Source: Cristatella mucedo (Eukaryota > Bryozoa > Phylactolaemata > Cristatellidae). Taken from it: a stretch of DNA of 64,000 nucleotides. The first letter of the stretch is position 1. Every line of letters starts with the position of its first letter. This document shows positions 34,501 to 47,200 of this stretch, piece after piece. The stretch is from assembly GCA_009760855.2 (NCBI GenBank), contig WPIO01000026.1, positions 2,245,501 to 2,309,500 of the forward strand, given 5' to 3'. The notes under the pieces were generated by a model. The model was not told where the DNA came from, searched no databases, and saw nothing but the letters and a program-made list of their open reading frames with translations. Made by a program: the position numbers and the translations under genes.

Positions 34501-34674
34501 ACTGTGTGATGGTACCCTTACGCATTGAATTTATTTCACCATTCTTTCATCCATCCCTGTTTCTTTTTTCTCATTCTTAAGTTGCATCTGTCTGGTTTGC
34601 TGCTGCATATCTATTTATCAATTTCTGCCTGTCTCTCCTTCCCTTTAATATTGCATTTGCTCTTGCTTTAGTAC

Positions 34675-34955
34675 CAGTTTGTCGTGCATAGCAGCTCGTT
34701 CAGTTGCCATCACTGCTTGACACCTTGTCTGAGTTCCATAAAAGTCGACATCGTACACGTAGCAGTGGAGCAGTGATGAGTGGCTGGCGAACATGCGGCG
34801 GACGGCAGTCAGAGAGCTGCACAGACTGTAGCAGCGGGCCGCACTTCTAGCTGACTGCATAGCATAACTGATGAAGCTCTCTTTGCTGCCCGACTGCACA
34901 AGCAAGCCACTCACTGCCTGGATGCCGGCCGGCACGCTGCTGCCCACGACGTCAA
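34675..34955 (-). pseudogene. PAN-like exon, copy II (one-base deletion)
   Basis: Second copy of the exon at 504-785, reading VDVVGSSVPAGIQAVSGLLV, then SARSAARCYSLCSSLTAVRR and LLHCYVYDVDFYGT. The acceptor (GCTTCAG) is kept. The length is 281 bases, one fewer than copy I: a base is missing just after the DFYGT codons, shifting the last 25 or so codons into another frame. The third Cys is Arg here (CSSLTAVRR versus CNALTAFCR) and the donor is GTACTA instead of GTAAGA. It is thus probably a relic, unless splicing differs. Confidence 0.55.
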
Positions 34956-35334
34956 CTGAAGCGCACGGCAAAAAGGGATTCCTTAATCAAGTGGGACTGA
35001 GTCCAACGGCGGGCAGAGTTCATGAGCCTTTTGGAGTATTATGCGCTATATTATGATATTAATATACATCTGATGCTTGAGTTCCTATTCATTTTGCTCG
35101 AACTTAATTGGACACTAAATTTTGCTGACTCTGTGGCCAATATTTTGGTAATCAATAATAATGCACTTAATCAACTTTGATTATTTTGGAAGAACCAATT
35201 CATTTGAGATAAAAGTCAGGCTAAATGAAGTTTCCGGATCACTGGTTAAACATTTGGGTGCCGACAGATCTCGCCAAGGAGATTCAAGAAAATCTGCCTT
35301 GGTAACAGCCCCCAATCATTCTGACTTCATTTTG

Positions 35335-36687
35335 ATCTCGTTTAAACTATATTTACAAGAAATCTATCTTCCTTGTTATAAGTGATTTCAACAATCATTT
35401 TGACGACTTCGCTGACGCCTTACAAGCTGAATTTTGTCCACTGACTGACTCTTTCCTTCTGAATTTTTTTCTCTTTTATCTTATGTGCACGAACCCACTC
35501 ACAACAAGAGTCACCCAATCGATCAAACATTCACGCACAAGTGTTAGCTATCAGACGTTAATTTTACCGAATTATGCTCATCTGATCAGGTGTCAATCTG
35601 GTTCAATCAAGAGTGCATGCCCCATACCGCATTCAAAAGTCATCTGCAAATCGCGAAACCACAAGAACCTTGACAACGGTGCTGTTAGAAAGAGCAGTCG
35701 TGTCTTCTTCACCCTTGTTGCTCAATCCCGCATCCAACATGTCACAATTAGTAGAATGCTACAACACAGCACTTGCTTACGCGTTTCGCAAATTGGCCGT
35801 GACTGACTAGGCGTAATGTGCATTCTCGTCCTGACGACCTGTGGTCTATTCTAGATATTAAACTAGCTAGATCTACTACGTTCTATCTGGAGAAAGCCTA
35901 CAGATCATCAGGATTGACTGTCTATCGTCAGGCGTTCAGATACTGCTGTTGAATACACCAGTCGATCCTAGCAAAGGCAAAATCTAGCTTCTACAAAAGA
36001 ATATTGTTGAATCACATATGCACGATCCAAAAAGACGAAGTCTACCATCAACTATACCTTTAACTAAATCAAGTTAAGCTCTTTACCTAGCGATCCTTGT
36101 GGTGACCTAGCCGATCACTTCTCTAGCTGTCCTGTCGGAAAGATAGGCAAGATCAGAGAGTCCATCCCTAGGGTGGAAGCACCCCCTCTGGACTCCTTTC
36201 CCTCAATTACGTCAACTCAGGATAAATCTCCCTCAATCATGTGAACGTCCTCAATGCCTACATTTATGGAGGCCACGAGTGACATTATTCTGAAATTCCT
36301 CCCCTAGTCACAGAAGGGCTACTAATTCTCTAGACTCTATTCTCACTGTACTACTTCTACTGTACTTAGATCTGATGTCGAGCTGTAAAACTAACGTAAT
36401 AAATATGTTCTCAGCCTCAGGCCATGTTCCTGCACCTTTCAAAAAAGGCTGCCGTTAGGCCACTTACTACGAAAGCAACTCTTGACGAATTGAGCAGCTT
36501 CCATCCAGTCTCCCTTCTCTCGTTCCTATCAAACACAGCGGAGCGAGTTGTGGCAGACCAACTGAACTCTTATATTGAGACCTCAAACCTAGAAATTAAT
36601 TACAGTCCGGGTTTTGAGATAATCACTCTAGAGAGTCAGCATTGCTTAGGGTATGTAACGACCTTCTCAGGAATCCAGACTTGGGTA

Positions 36688-36729
<42 letters not shown>

Positions 36730-37430
36730 TCGTTCTTATTAATTTTCGGAAGGTTTCAATACTATTGATTGAAAAGTTCTTTATAATCTTGCAAATATAT
36801 TTGGCTTCACTGGCACTGCACTGCAATGCTTATGGTAATATCTCAGTAGAAAATTCCGGAGTATTGGTGTGAGCCGACAAAGAGCATCTACACCACCACT
36901 TAAGTACAGGCTACCTCGTGGCTCGGCGCTCGGTCGACGTATTTTCACAGTTTATACTGTTTCTCTTATCGAGGCGATTGCTAAGCACAATCTAGGCTGT
37001 CACTTCTATGCAGATGATACTCAGTTGCACCTTTGCTTTGATACCTCCTTGCCCTCTAGCACGTAACATTCTCCATTCCCCCTTGCTGTAATTATTGATG
37101 TCATTTGGAAACCATGCGTCTAGTTTCTATGCTCAAAAAGCCTGGGACTCAATGAAATCGCATGTCGCCACCCACCCCCTGAGATGACTACTTTCAAAAG
37201 GAACGCTTAAAATACACCTGCTCATTTCAGCGTTAGGTGGATCTTTGTGATTCGTTCTTCATGTCCATGTACCTAATTATAATGAGCCTGTTACCTTAGG
37301 CTATGCTGTTTGCGGATATTACCACCAATCATTTTGTAATGCTTCCTACACAGCATATGCGAAGTGCCTAGAAAGAGATTCTGTTCTCTGAGGGCGGTAT
37401 AAAAATCTGTTACTATTATCATTTTCATAA
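35335..37430 (+). mobile_element. LINE, main family, 5'-truncated, inactive
   Basis: Starts in the endonuclease domain ('gtgatttcaacaatcattttgac', the GDFN box, around 35380) and runs through RT: PFKKAAVRPL and LERVVADQLNSYIE-type blocks at 36430-36590, a (TC)n expansion at 36690-36727, YRLPRGSALGRRIF (36910) and FYADDTQLHLCFD (37000-37040), the catalytic Y-A-D-D box, preserved locally. A deletion then leads to the tail 'gagattctgttctctgagggcggtat' and ATT-like repeats near 37430. Many frameshifts. It separates the PAN-like copy II flank from the 170-base repeat array, so it inserted after the block duplication. Confidence 0.8.
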
Positions 37431-37439
37431 TCATTATTA

Positions 37440-39320
37440 CTGCTCTCCCACAATCAATATCTCAATGGCCAGCTGCAGCTGCAATGCAGCAGTCATTTCC
37501 ATAGAATGCTTAGAAACATTGTTATTTCATTTCTTATTTAGTGTAAATAGTATTCCACCCTAACTCACCGGATTTTATGCAATTTCGCTCGCCCGTTTTT
37601 TTGCTATGTCCTCCAGTAAACATGCACATATGGCAACCTTTATTAATTAAACTGCTGAATGGACTTCATTTCCAAAAAAAGGTTCGTGCATTTATAATTT
37701 TGATTTTAAATAAAAATATCAAAAACTATGAGAGATTTTCCCGCCAAATTTAAGCCGAGTACTTTAGCATGTCACGTGCTATGGCCTTGCATAGATATAC
37801 CCGAATAGTGGAACTGTTATATGTCTGGCATTTCCACAAAATGCTTCATGTAGCTGCAGTTTGGGCAGTAAATTAATGCAAACAGTAGTTTTAGATTCTC
37901 CACCAAGCGTCATGCAATAGCACTCGTGAGTTTTCCTGCCACGACGTCGGATTTCCCGGCCCAGCGAGCCCCACCACATACTCCAACGATAATGCAGCCC
38001 CCTCCCACAATAAACTGAAACTGTTTAAAACAACTCACCTAATGGATTATTCCATGTTTACACATAAATTTGTTTGTGAATGTACTACCCCGTTCTCAAA
38101 CTGTAGCCTCCATTTTCCGGGGCAATCCAGCCTCATCAAATATTCATTTGCCCCGCAAGAACTGTTGAAATGATTATTGGTTGTTGGACTTTGGAGACTT
38201 CGATTCTAAATTGAAAAGAACGGCGTTCAGAATTGACCCAATTAAGTTCATGCGATGGCAAATGCCTTTTCTTTTGCTACGGTTTCTAATAGCCCCAACG
38301 AGCAGTCGTGAATTTTTGAGCTGCGACACAGCCACTTTTCCAATAGGTGTAACACAATGTAGTTTTAAGCTCAATTTATAGATACAATTGTTCTGATTTT
38401 ATCCTTAAAAGGTTTTTTGCGCTCGTCAGGGAAAGTCCTAGCTGAACGGCCTCTGCAATGATCTGGCCCATCCTGCAGTTATGAACGGTGATGCAGCTGC
38501 TATTACACAATTAGGCCAATATAAAGCGCCTAGAAGGAAATTAAGTTCTCTGAGGGCGCTTTATCAAGTGCATTATTATTATTACTATTTTTATTAATAG
38601 TATACTGTTATAGTATTGGTTCATATTTTATCAAAACAATCTTTTGGGAAATTTCATGGCCAGGCGTTTTAGCATTTTCGTGCTATGGCCTTGAATGTTT
38701 GGGCCATCCAGGCTCCCGACATACTAGAACTGTGACATAGTTGCCATTTCTCAAATAGGTGCAGAGCGACTGCGACTTCGATTCCATATCGCAAAACCAA
38801 GCAGGCTCTAGGTTTAAAAAACTAAATGCAAAGGAATTCGGCTTTCACACTCTCATGCTACGACCTCCAATGGCCCAGGCCAACCAGCCACCCGATTTAT
38901 TTCGAGTGATATACTGGTAAGATTTGCACAAAAAGCTACTTTCGACTTCGGATTTGATTAAACAAAATAGAAAATCTAGTTTCACGTTAACTCACTAAAT
39001 TTCATTCGATAGCACAGGAGTGTTCTTATGCTATGGCCCTCTATGGTCAGGCCAGGCTACCCAGCCAGCCGACCTACATAGCTGAACCGCGAGGCAGCTG
39101 CTACTTTCGCAATAGGTATCGAGCAATTATGGTTTTTAAACAGGTTTTAGAGAAACCCACTCCGGGTTTACCAAACGAACTTTACTAATATTACGTAGGC
39201 TTTATAACAATTCGGCCTCCAATCATCTGGTCAGCATGCTGACTTACATATTTCAATTGCCATACAGGTGCCATTACCATTGCAGGCATAGAATAGGTGT
39301 GGTTTTGATTAATTGCTATT
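37440..39320. repeat. second array of the 170-base tandem repeat
   Basis: The same unit as at 2560-4720, with landmarks near 37460, 37609, 37779, 37945, 38105, 38278, 38450, 38687, 38862, 39030 and 39210. Units are as diverged within an array as between arrays. A solo LINE tail (38515-38605) accounts for the one enlarged interval. Confidence 0.85.
38515..38605 (+). repeat. solo LINE 3' tail inside the tandem array
   Basis: 'aaagcgcctagaaggaaa' then 'ctgagggcgctttatc' and (ATT)n, a complete stem-loop tail with no upstream LINE sequence. It lengthens one repeat interval from about 170 to about 240 bases. Confidence 0.75.
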
Positions 39321-39679
39321 TGGGCAAGGCCATTGGCGGCCATAGCCTGAGAAGGCACTAGTTCAATAAGCCAAACTGTAATGGGTAACTACGGTATACT
39401 GTTTCTAAAGCACAAATGTGCGAAGGTATTTGAGGAAATAGCATCCGTATTTCAGTTTGCCTGTTTAAAGCTGCTTTCTGTGCCGGGCCACTAGAGGCAT
39501 GAGAATGCTTAAGCAAAATCGAATGAAATTGTGTGAGTTACCTTTACCACCATTTGGTATGATTCGCTATTAAAATGCAGTTTTCCTATGTCTACTTTGG
39601 AATTAGCAGTTGCATCGCAGTGTGTCACAGTGAATAAAAGCTATCTGTGAGAACCCCACCTATCAATCAACAGGCATAG

Positions 39680-39943
39680 TCGCTAAGAATTGCGACTCAG
39701 CCGAAAGACATTCGTCAAGCTTCCCGCCCAAGATTTCGTGTGAACGAGAGCGAGAACAAGGCGGCATGGTTTCTGACCTCCATTTGGCTATTTGCCCTCA
39801 CAAGACTGCAAGCCATAAGACAGCAGTACTATTGCAGACGAATTAATCGCTTAACTTGTCTTTGCCACGGTTATTGCAGTTATTGCAAGCGTAGACGCAA
39901 AGACGAGCGACGAGCGCGAAGGGAGGAAGCGACGAAGAGGTAG
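39680..39943 (+). CDS. possible exon of a small basic Cys-rich secreted protein
   Basis: The frame is open from the stop at 39677 to TAG at 39941-39943. It contains a hydrophobic core (AAWFLTSIWLFALTRLQA) followed by a strongly basic tail with five Cys in 21 residues (YYCRR...CLCHGYCSYCKRRR) and many Lys/Arg. There is no ATG in frame before the hydrophobic part, so an upstream exon or the near-cognate GTG at 39740 would be needed. No copy elsewhere in the window supports it. Function unknown; it may be chance. Confidence 0.2.
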   Translation, partial: SLRIATQPKDIRQASRPRFRVNESENKAAWFLTSIWLFALTRLQAIRQQYYCRRINRLTCLCHGYCSYCKRRRKDERRARREEATKR

Positions 39944-41189
39944 ACGGCATTAATGCTAGGTTGATAGCTGAGCACTAAAACACTTGCAGAACGCATACAT
40001 GTAAGTAATCTCTGTGCTTCAAAATCAAAAGCACAAGTCACCAGTGGTTGGTTTAAAGACCGGCAGCCACAGAGCTCGCCAGATGACTCGCTGCACTTGT
40101 AAGGGTGTGAAAGTGGTGGCCGAGCTGAGATATCTCAGTCCATACGAGGATTTTGACCGTGCATGCGAAATTAACGAAACAAGGCTTTCAGGGAGTGCAC
40201 CGCACCGATAGCGCGTGTCGTATTCGCATTATACCAACACTTGCTACTTGGCATGATTAGAAAACACTATCGGTCGTCTGCAAGTGAAAGTGCGACAGAG
40301 GAGCATTCAGCCTGGATTGCGATAGCATCATTAGGGACTTATCTTTTGAAGTGGAACCTTTAGAGCGATCGCTTAGATCGCAGAAGAAAGACTGTAGCTA
40401 CCAAGTGTTTTCCTATTTCTATTTCTAGTTTGTCCTGTTCTATATGTAAAATTTCAAACGCCAGAACGACTAGCATCGAATGAATGCATACGTTTAGGCC
40501 TAATTTAGAATGGAACTGCACGTTCTTATCAAGAAAGCACTAAGAAAGCGCCAAACCACTCAACGATCAATACTGTCAAAGCTTGGCGAAGTTCTGGACT
40601 GATGTACTCCATTTGCAAAGTGCTCGGTATATCGTCATCCGGACAGAGTATGGTTTAATTGAAACATTAGAATAGCACAAAAAGTAAAGCGACAACTTTA
40701 AAAAGCGTATATAGGATCAGGATTAAGTTTCCTTAGACTTGCAGACAAAGATTGTTTCAGTTGGCATGAATTCATCATAGATGGGGTCCAGTGTAGCCTT
40801 TTCAATAAGTTAGAGATATCGTGATATCAGTAATGCACATGTTTAAATGCTGATATTGGCGATGGACGGCTGCCTTAACCGAATCCAGTTCACCACTAAA
40901 GCTAGCGATATTTGAACTGTGAATCACTCATCATAAAGTATGTTCACTCTTTTGCGAATGTCCTGAGACCTTATCGACTGGCTACGGATCCCATTAAGTT
41001 TTCATTTACGCTTGCAGTCGCATAGCTCATTTTCCCTTTCCTGGCAGCATGGTTGAGGCACTGAGAAACCTCAATTCTCTTAAAAATCGCATCGTTAGTT
41101 CCACGATCCCAAAGCCAAGAGCTCCCTACCAACTGATATCACTTTACATCCTGCTTTAGAGGCACATAAAAGTTAAAACACCCTCCGAA
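39944..41189. other. no recognised gene
   Basis: AT-rich between the 170-base array and gene copy B. No repeats, long frames or conserved blocks were noticed. Confidence 0.4.
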
Positions 41190-44100
41190 TTAATTTTGCT
41201 TCTCTCGCAGCTTTAGCTCAGTCCGGGTCAATTTTCTTGTGTAATTGCATGTGAGCGTTTAATCTTTCGTATCAATTATAAAATACCGATGGCCTTTGTT
41301 TTTAGAGTAGGTAGCGCTCCAAGAAAGACCAGTCTTGTGTTGCTAGATGTATAATTATTTTTAGTAGGCAATAAGATAGGCAAACACATTCATATATTTC
41401 CAAACGCTCCGGTCCTTATGCTAAGTTCACAGTTTAAACCTCAAACCGTAACTTCTTGTTACATCTAATAAGAAACATTCTAAACAAAAATTTCTGCCAT
41501 TTGTACATCATTCACGTAGGGAGGCAGGTATAAATGGTAATGCAAGAGTTCTTGGTGCGAGCGAAAGGCAGCACCAAAAAGTGTTGGATACCCTTCAGTA
41601 TTAACACCATGGCCGCATCAGCAACCCACACGATTCCATCCCATGCAACCCGCTCACATGAACCCGACGAGGCCATATAGTTGCCAGCACAGCACGAGTT
41701 ATTCGCAGTGCACATAGTGCAGCAGTGATCCTTAAATGAATGCAAACGAAATCAAATGAAGTAGTTGGGTTACGGCTACAGCAGATCTAGCGGCCATTTA
41801 TAACTGCACGTAGTTTCTGCCAACTTTTGGACGTCAAAGGCAATAGCCACTATTGTCCGTCAACAAGGGCGGTCTCCGCGAGGTGTGCAAGGTGTGGCCA
41901 CCAGGTTAAAGGCTCTCACCACAGCTCGGGTCGCAGTCGCAGCCGACGAAGCCCTGCACTGTCCTACGGCTGAGAAGTCGAATTCGGTGCACTGTGACGG
42001 CCTGGAGCTCAGGGGTGCATATGCGACCGACACACACTTTGCACACTTGACGGCGCCTTCCACTTTGGCTCGCTGCCGCCCCTGTTGATGGTTGTTGGGT
42101 GTGCCAAAGCTTTCGACCAGTGAATGTAAAATGAAAAATCCAACGTGAGGGCACGCAGTGCAGCAGAGCTAAGCTTAGTCACGTCAATTTTAGAAGGCTT
42201 GAGCAAGGTGCCAAAGGGTGAGCAGCTCCCGATCGAAGATTGAGAGCAAAGGCCAATAGTAAGATCTCTGCTAAATCCCAAACATAAAGATACTCCCAAC
42301 CCCCGTCTGAATGGCGGCTCCTGCTGCTCAGTACACGCGAAAAGAATTGGCATCTCTTCGCTTCATGTAGGCTTGCCGTTTTCGTGTCGCAATCACTCGA
42401 AACGCTGGGAAGCCATTGTCGGCGGAAACGATGAGGCATATATGTCTTGCCACTGCCCCAAGAGCTGGGTGCTTCCGCCAAGACTTGTGAGATTGGTGAA
42501 TGTTTGATTGGAAATCCGATGCAGGGGCAGTGCAGAGCCGAGCTTTACCACACCTTTTTAGAGATGCATCGTTAGATGTATGATTAGTGACTTCGTAAGA
42601 GATAATCGGATGGGTGGGCAGCAGGTTGTCAAAGGCTCGGTTGCAAAGGCCAATTATGAGCTCTCCCCTAACATCCAAAAAACATTAAGTACTTCTCATC
42701 TGGGCTCAATGAACGCTTTTCAGAATACACTGGGATAAAACGGGAATACAACTGGCGTCTCATTGCTCCCTATCGGCTTGCCATTTTTGTGTCTCAATTA
42801 GTCGCAACGGCGAAGTCACAGTCGTCGACAAGGGTGATGCAAACTTGGCTTGCCACTACTCCAATAACTGGGTGATCCAGCCAAAGCTTGTGACTGTTAA
42901 TTGTTCGATTGGAAATCCGATGCACAGGCAGTGCAGAGCTTTTTCGCATCGATTAGAGATGCATGATTGTATGTATGATTAGAGAGAGATTGAGTTCTCA
43001 GAGGGCGCTTTATCAAGTGAATTATTATTGTTATTATTATTATTATTAGCAATTTCTTAAGAGAGGTTCATATGGGTGTGCAGCAGGCGGTCAGAGGCTC
43101 AGTTGGGAAGGCCAAAAGTGAGCTCTCCGCTAACATCCAAAACAGTAAAGTGCTTCTCATCGGGGCTGAATGGTGGCTGCTGGTATTCAGAGCACTCGGA
43201 AATAAAACTGGCGTCTCGTCACTTCCTTCGCTTTTCGTGTTGGTGTAGCCGTCCGTATGTGGCAAAGGTGAAGTCACCATCGACGGCAGGGAGGACACAA
43301 ACTTGGTTTCCCGACTCCTCGAGTCCTTCCAAGACTATGCACACCAGCCAATTCTGCATTCGCAGCTCTCCCCTCTTGGGCGCCAGCTTTGGTTAGGCTT
43401 TCAAATCCCTTTCTTGGTTCAATGCGTGCAATTTGACTTGTCACCGACTTGGACTTGCATACAACGGGCCGATCTGTAGACGCTCATAGAATCATCTGCC
43501 AACGCTTGGCCCCACTGCCCGATGATTGCTGGAGCAATCGCTGCCTCTTGCTTCTAACCCTTAGCAGTCTGATGATTGGGGTCTGCCTCATCCTGGCCCT
43601 GGAAAGCTGAGACGCGGCTTTACCTAATTATAGATGGCAGTTAGCTACCTTTGAATAGGCACCCTGTGGGAAGAGACAGGTCGCTACGGTCGAAACTTGT
43701 CAGTGATCGCCTAAAAAAACTGGTAAGAAAGAGGCATTAGGGCATTAGGATTCGAGCCACAATGGAGCATCACTCTGCACCTGGATCTAGTGACTTAAGT
43801 GGTGATCTAGACCTCTTAAGCATTGTTATTTGCAATGGCTGACACCTGGAGCCATCCAAAGCTTAAGAATAGGTTATGGACATGGCGTTATTGTGTTAAG
43901 ATATATCCGCTCGTTATAGTCAAAACGCTTCAGTGCACTTGGCATATCAGAGTGCTAGCGAAGAACCTCAGAGTCCCGAGGCGTGCTTCCAGGCTTTGGG
44001 CTTCAAAGGAAGTCGGCAGTCGTCGGATAAGCCAAACATCATTATGAGGACTTGCTATGTAGACAAATGAGTTCAGTGAGTAGCATTCTACAGTGCCATT

Positions 44101-44330
44101 TTAACATCTGGCATCTGAAGTGCTGGATAGTTGCTGTTTACTCATACGATTCGTTATGTGGTAGTATTATTGTTTGTGACTATATTAGAGAATATGGTAA
44201 ATGTAACACTGGTTTTATGTGGGCTGAGGTGAGGCATTCATTGAATTTCAATTTGTGCATTTTACGCAAAAATGGTGATTGCTCTGCTAATATTTATGCT
44301 ACTTATGTGTATTAACCTGATGAAAAAAAT
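41190..44330 (-). CDS. gene copy B of the second PAN/Apple-like family (partly open)
   Basis: The block matches copy A in the same orientation, from a shared motif at 41210-41226 to about 44330 ('gtgctggatagttgctgt' versus 'gtgctggataattgctgt' in A). In minus-strand order it has three tandem upstream modules (42090-43330), an exon at 41902-42081, a 171-base intron and the Cys exon at 41592-41730, after which the gene should continue to lower coordinates. Both recognised exons are open with GT/AG borders. The first coding exon and the stop are not identified, and some upstream modules contain stops, so whether the whole gene works is unknown. Confidence 0.45.
41592..41730 (-). CDS. Cys exon of copy B (PAN/Apple-like)
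   Basis: The 139-base exon has acceptor TTTAAG|GAT and donor AAGG|GTATCC, phase 0 to phase 1. It reads DHCCTMCTANNSCCAGNY, then MASSGSCERVAWDG and VWVADAAMVLILK. The C-x2-C-x5-C...Y...SSG-x-C-E pattern is that of a PAN/Apple domain core. It is open and of identical length to copies A and C, which argues for past or present selection on the exon. Confidence 0.6.
41902..42081 (-). CDS. exon preceding the Cys exon, copy B
   Basis: Open for 60 codons to the donor AACCTG|GTGGCC. It contains KCAKCV, TEFDFSAVGQCRAS and VVRAFNL. Copy C reads WAKCM, IEFEFTAIGAFKAS and AVRAVNL at the same places, with a two-codon gap. The acceptor is either CAACAG|GGG at 42081 or CGGCAG|CGA at 42072; both keep phase 0. 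It likely encodes the N-terminal half of the PAN-like domain. Confidence 0.5.
42090..43330 (-). repeat. three tandem copies of an upstream gene module, about 400-450 bases each
   Basis: The landmark 'ggccaa-agt-agctctc-gctaa' occurs at 42253, 42648 and 43110, and 'cttgcc-ttttgtgt' types at 42368, 42775 and 43225. Copy A has a single such module (9060-9400). One frame is conserved between modules and copies: MRSTLLFWMLAESSLLAF...PLT in the third, WEYLYVWDLAEILLLAF in the first, IRSAFLFRMFAENSLLAF in copy A. This hydrophobic stretch may be a signal or membrane segment. Confidence 0.65.
42965..43045 (+). repeat. solo LINE 3' tail in gene copy B
   Basis: 'gagagagattgagttctcagagggcgctttatcaag' type tail with (ATT)n to 43045. 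It lies between the second and third modules and explains the longer spacing between them. Confidence 0.75.
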
Positions 44331-44439
44331 AAAATTGTGGTGTACTGCCACACTAATATTAAAATCTACCTTATCTTCTTAGTACCTAAATAACATAAAT
44401 TCCTAATAATACTCTTAAGAATAAATTTGTATTGGGCAC

Positions 44440-45405
44440 ATATAGAAACCTAATCTCTTTCTGGGCAATTACATGTCTTGAAGAGGATGCATAATCCTAA
44501 CGTGATTTATAAAAGGTAGTGTCCAAAGGCATAGCATGGTTAATAGCAACACGGCAAGTGTCAACATGCAAATATTGTAAGTGGTATTAGGAATAGTGTG
44601 GTCATGCAAAAGTGAAAAAAGGAAAAGTCAGGAGGATCCAAAAATGCTAAAAAGAACAGGTGAACCTGGTTGCATCTTTTTTAATTCTGTCACTTCAGGA
44701 GATATTGTGACATCATAGGGAGTGAGTTCCATTGTTAGGAGAGCATACTTGGTAAAGGTACGGTTTTCAAAGGATTTCACATTCGTCCGAGGTAGAACTT
44801 GCTGATGTGAGTTACATGAGCAGGTGTTGCTAGCTTAGGATTGTTCGGTAGTAGCTCTGATAGAATGGCTGAAGCTGGAGGCTCAAGGAATTTATAAGTA
44901 AGCGACAAATCCTTGAAGACATTGCGATATTTAATTGCGGGTCAGTTAAAATCGGTGAGAATTCGTTTATTGTGGCAAATGTGACTCTTGAGATAGAAAA
45001 GTTTAGCTGCATAGTTTTCACCAACTGTAAGCACCTGATTGCAATGACAGGTATAGCCGCAAGCAGTTAGATACAAAGTAAAGATGGAATGTCACCAATG
45101 GATTGACCAGCTTGGATGTCGATTATTACTTAAGCGAACCCGATTTTTTTTTTAGCAAGATTACGTATATGAAAGTAGGCTGACTGGACTGTGGCACTGA
45201 TGCGGTCGTCAAAGAAATGGTCATTTTCGAACATGATACTCCGATTTTGTGTAAATGCAAGACGGATATGCTGTCAGAGCCAATTTAAATCTTTAGCTTA
45301 ACAATTTCTGAGTCGCACTCGGTTTTTGCGAAACTGGTAGAAAGGTTGTATCGCCATTATCCTTGAAAAGTTTGTTCTCTATCCGTGTTTGGGCGTCAGC
45401 CACAC

Positions 45406-45458
<53 letters not shown>

Positions 45459-46060
45459 AATTAACATGCTGTGTGGATGGCAGGCATAAAAGAATAACTC
45501 CAGCGGTATGTAATCTGCATGGAAGTAAAAAACTAGGTTTGCAACGATAATAAAACTTTTGTTATAACGCCCTCAGAAAATGTGATCTCTTTCTGGGCGC
45601 TTTACATTTGCTACAAAGGAAGCCTGATCGAATGGCTAGTTGCAGCATGGCCAATGAACAATGAAACAATCGGAATGTGGTTAGAGGTGACATGCACAGG
45701 GTCAGAATGCAAATATGGTTAGTGGCAGCAAGCACAGTGTCTGCACGCATAGGCATATAGAGGACGAATCGCATAGACCTACTAAATGCTCCGTTGAATA
45801 TTTGCTTTGTTAGTTTCTTTTAAAATGTGGTCAAGTCAATGGATGTCGTGACGCAAGTCGGGAGTGAGTTCCACTCTTGGGGAGCATACGAACGAAGGCA
45901 GTCTTCAAAAGGTTTGAGGTTCATCCGAAGTATAGATAAACGATCAGATTGTGCTTGGTGATCACGTGGGCAAGTGGGGGAGTACAAACTGACTTTACAT
46001 TTACTAGGGAGTCTCCCTATTAGATGCAGCACTAAAACCTTGAAGCATTGTGCCAGTAAT
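44440..46060 (-). mobile_element. two LINE 3' remnants, main family and a diverged relative
   Basis: Antisense LINE 3' ends start at 44440 ('aatctctttctgggcaattacatg') and again at 45565 ('ccctcagaaaatgtgatctctttctgggcgctttac'). Both run into 3' UTR and RT C-terminal sequence (to about 45400 and 46060). No intact frame. A (GA)n tract lies between them. Confidence 0.7.
45411..45455. repeat. (GA)n microsatellite
   Basis: Pure GA run of about 45 bases embedded in antisense LINE sequence. Confidence 0.95.
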
Positions 46061-47200
<1,140 letters not shown>

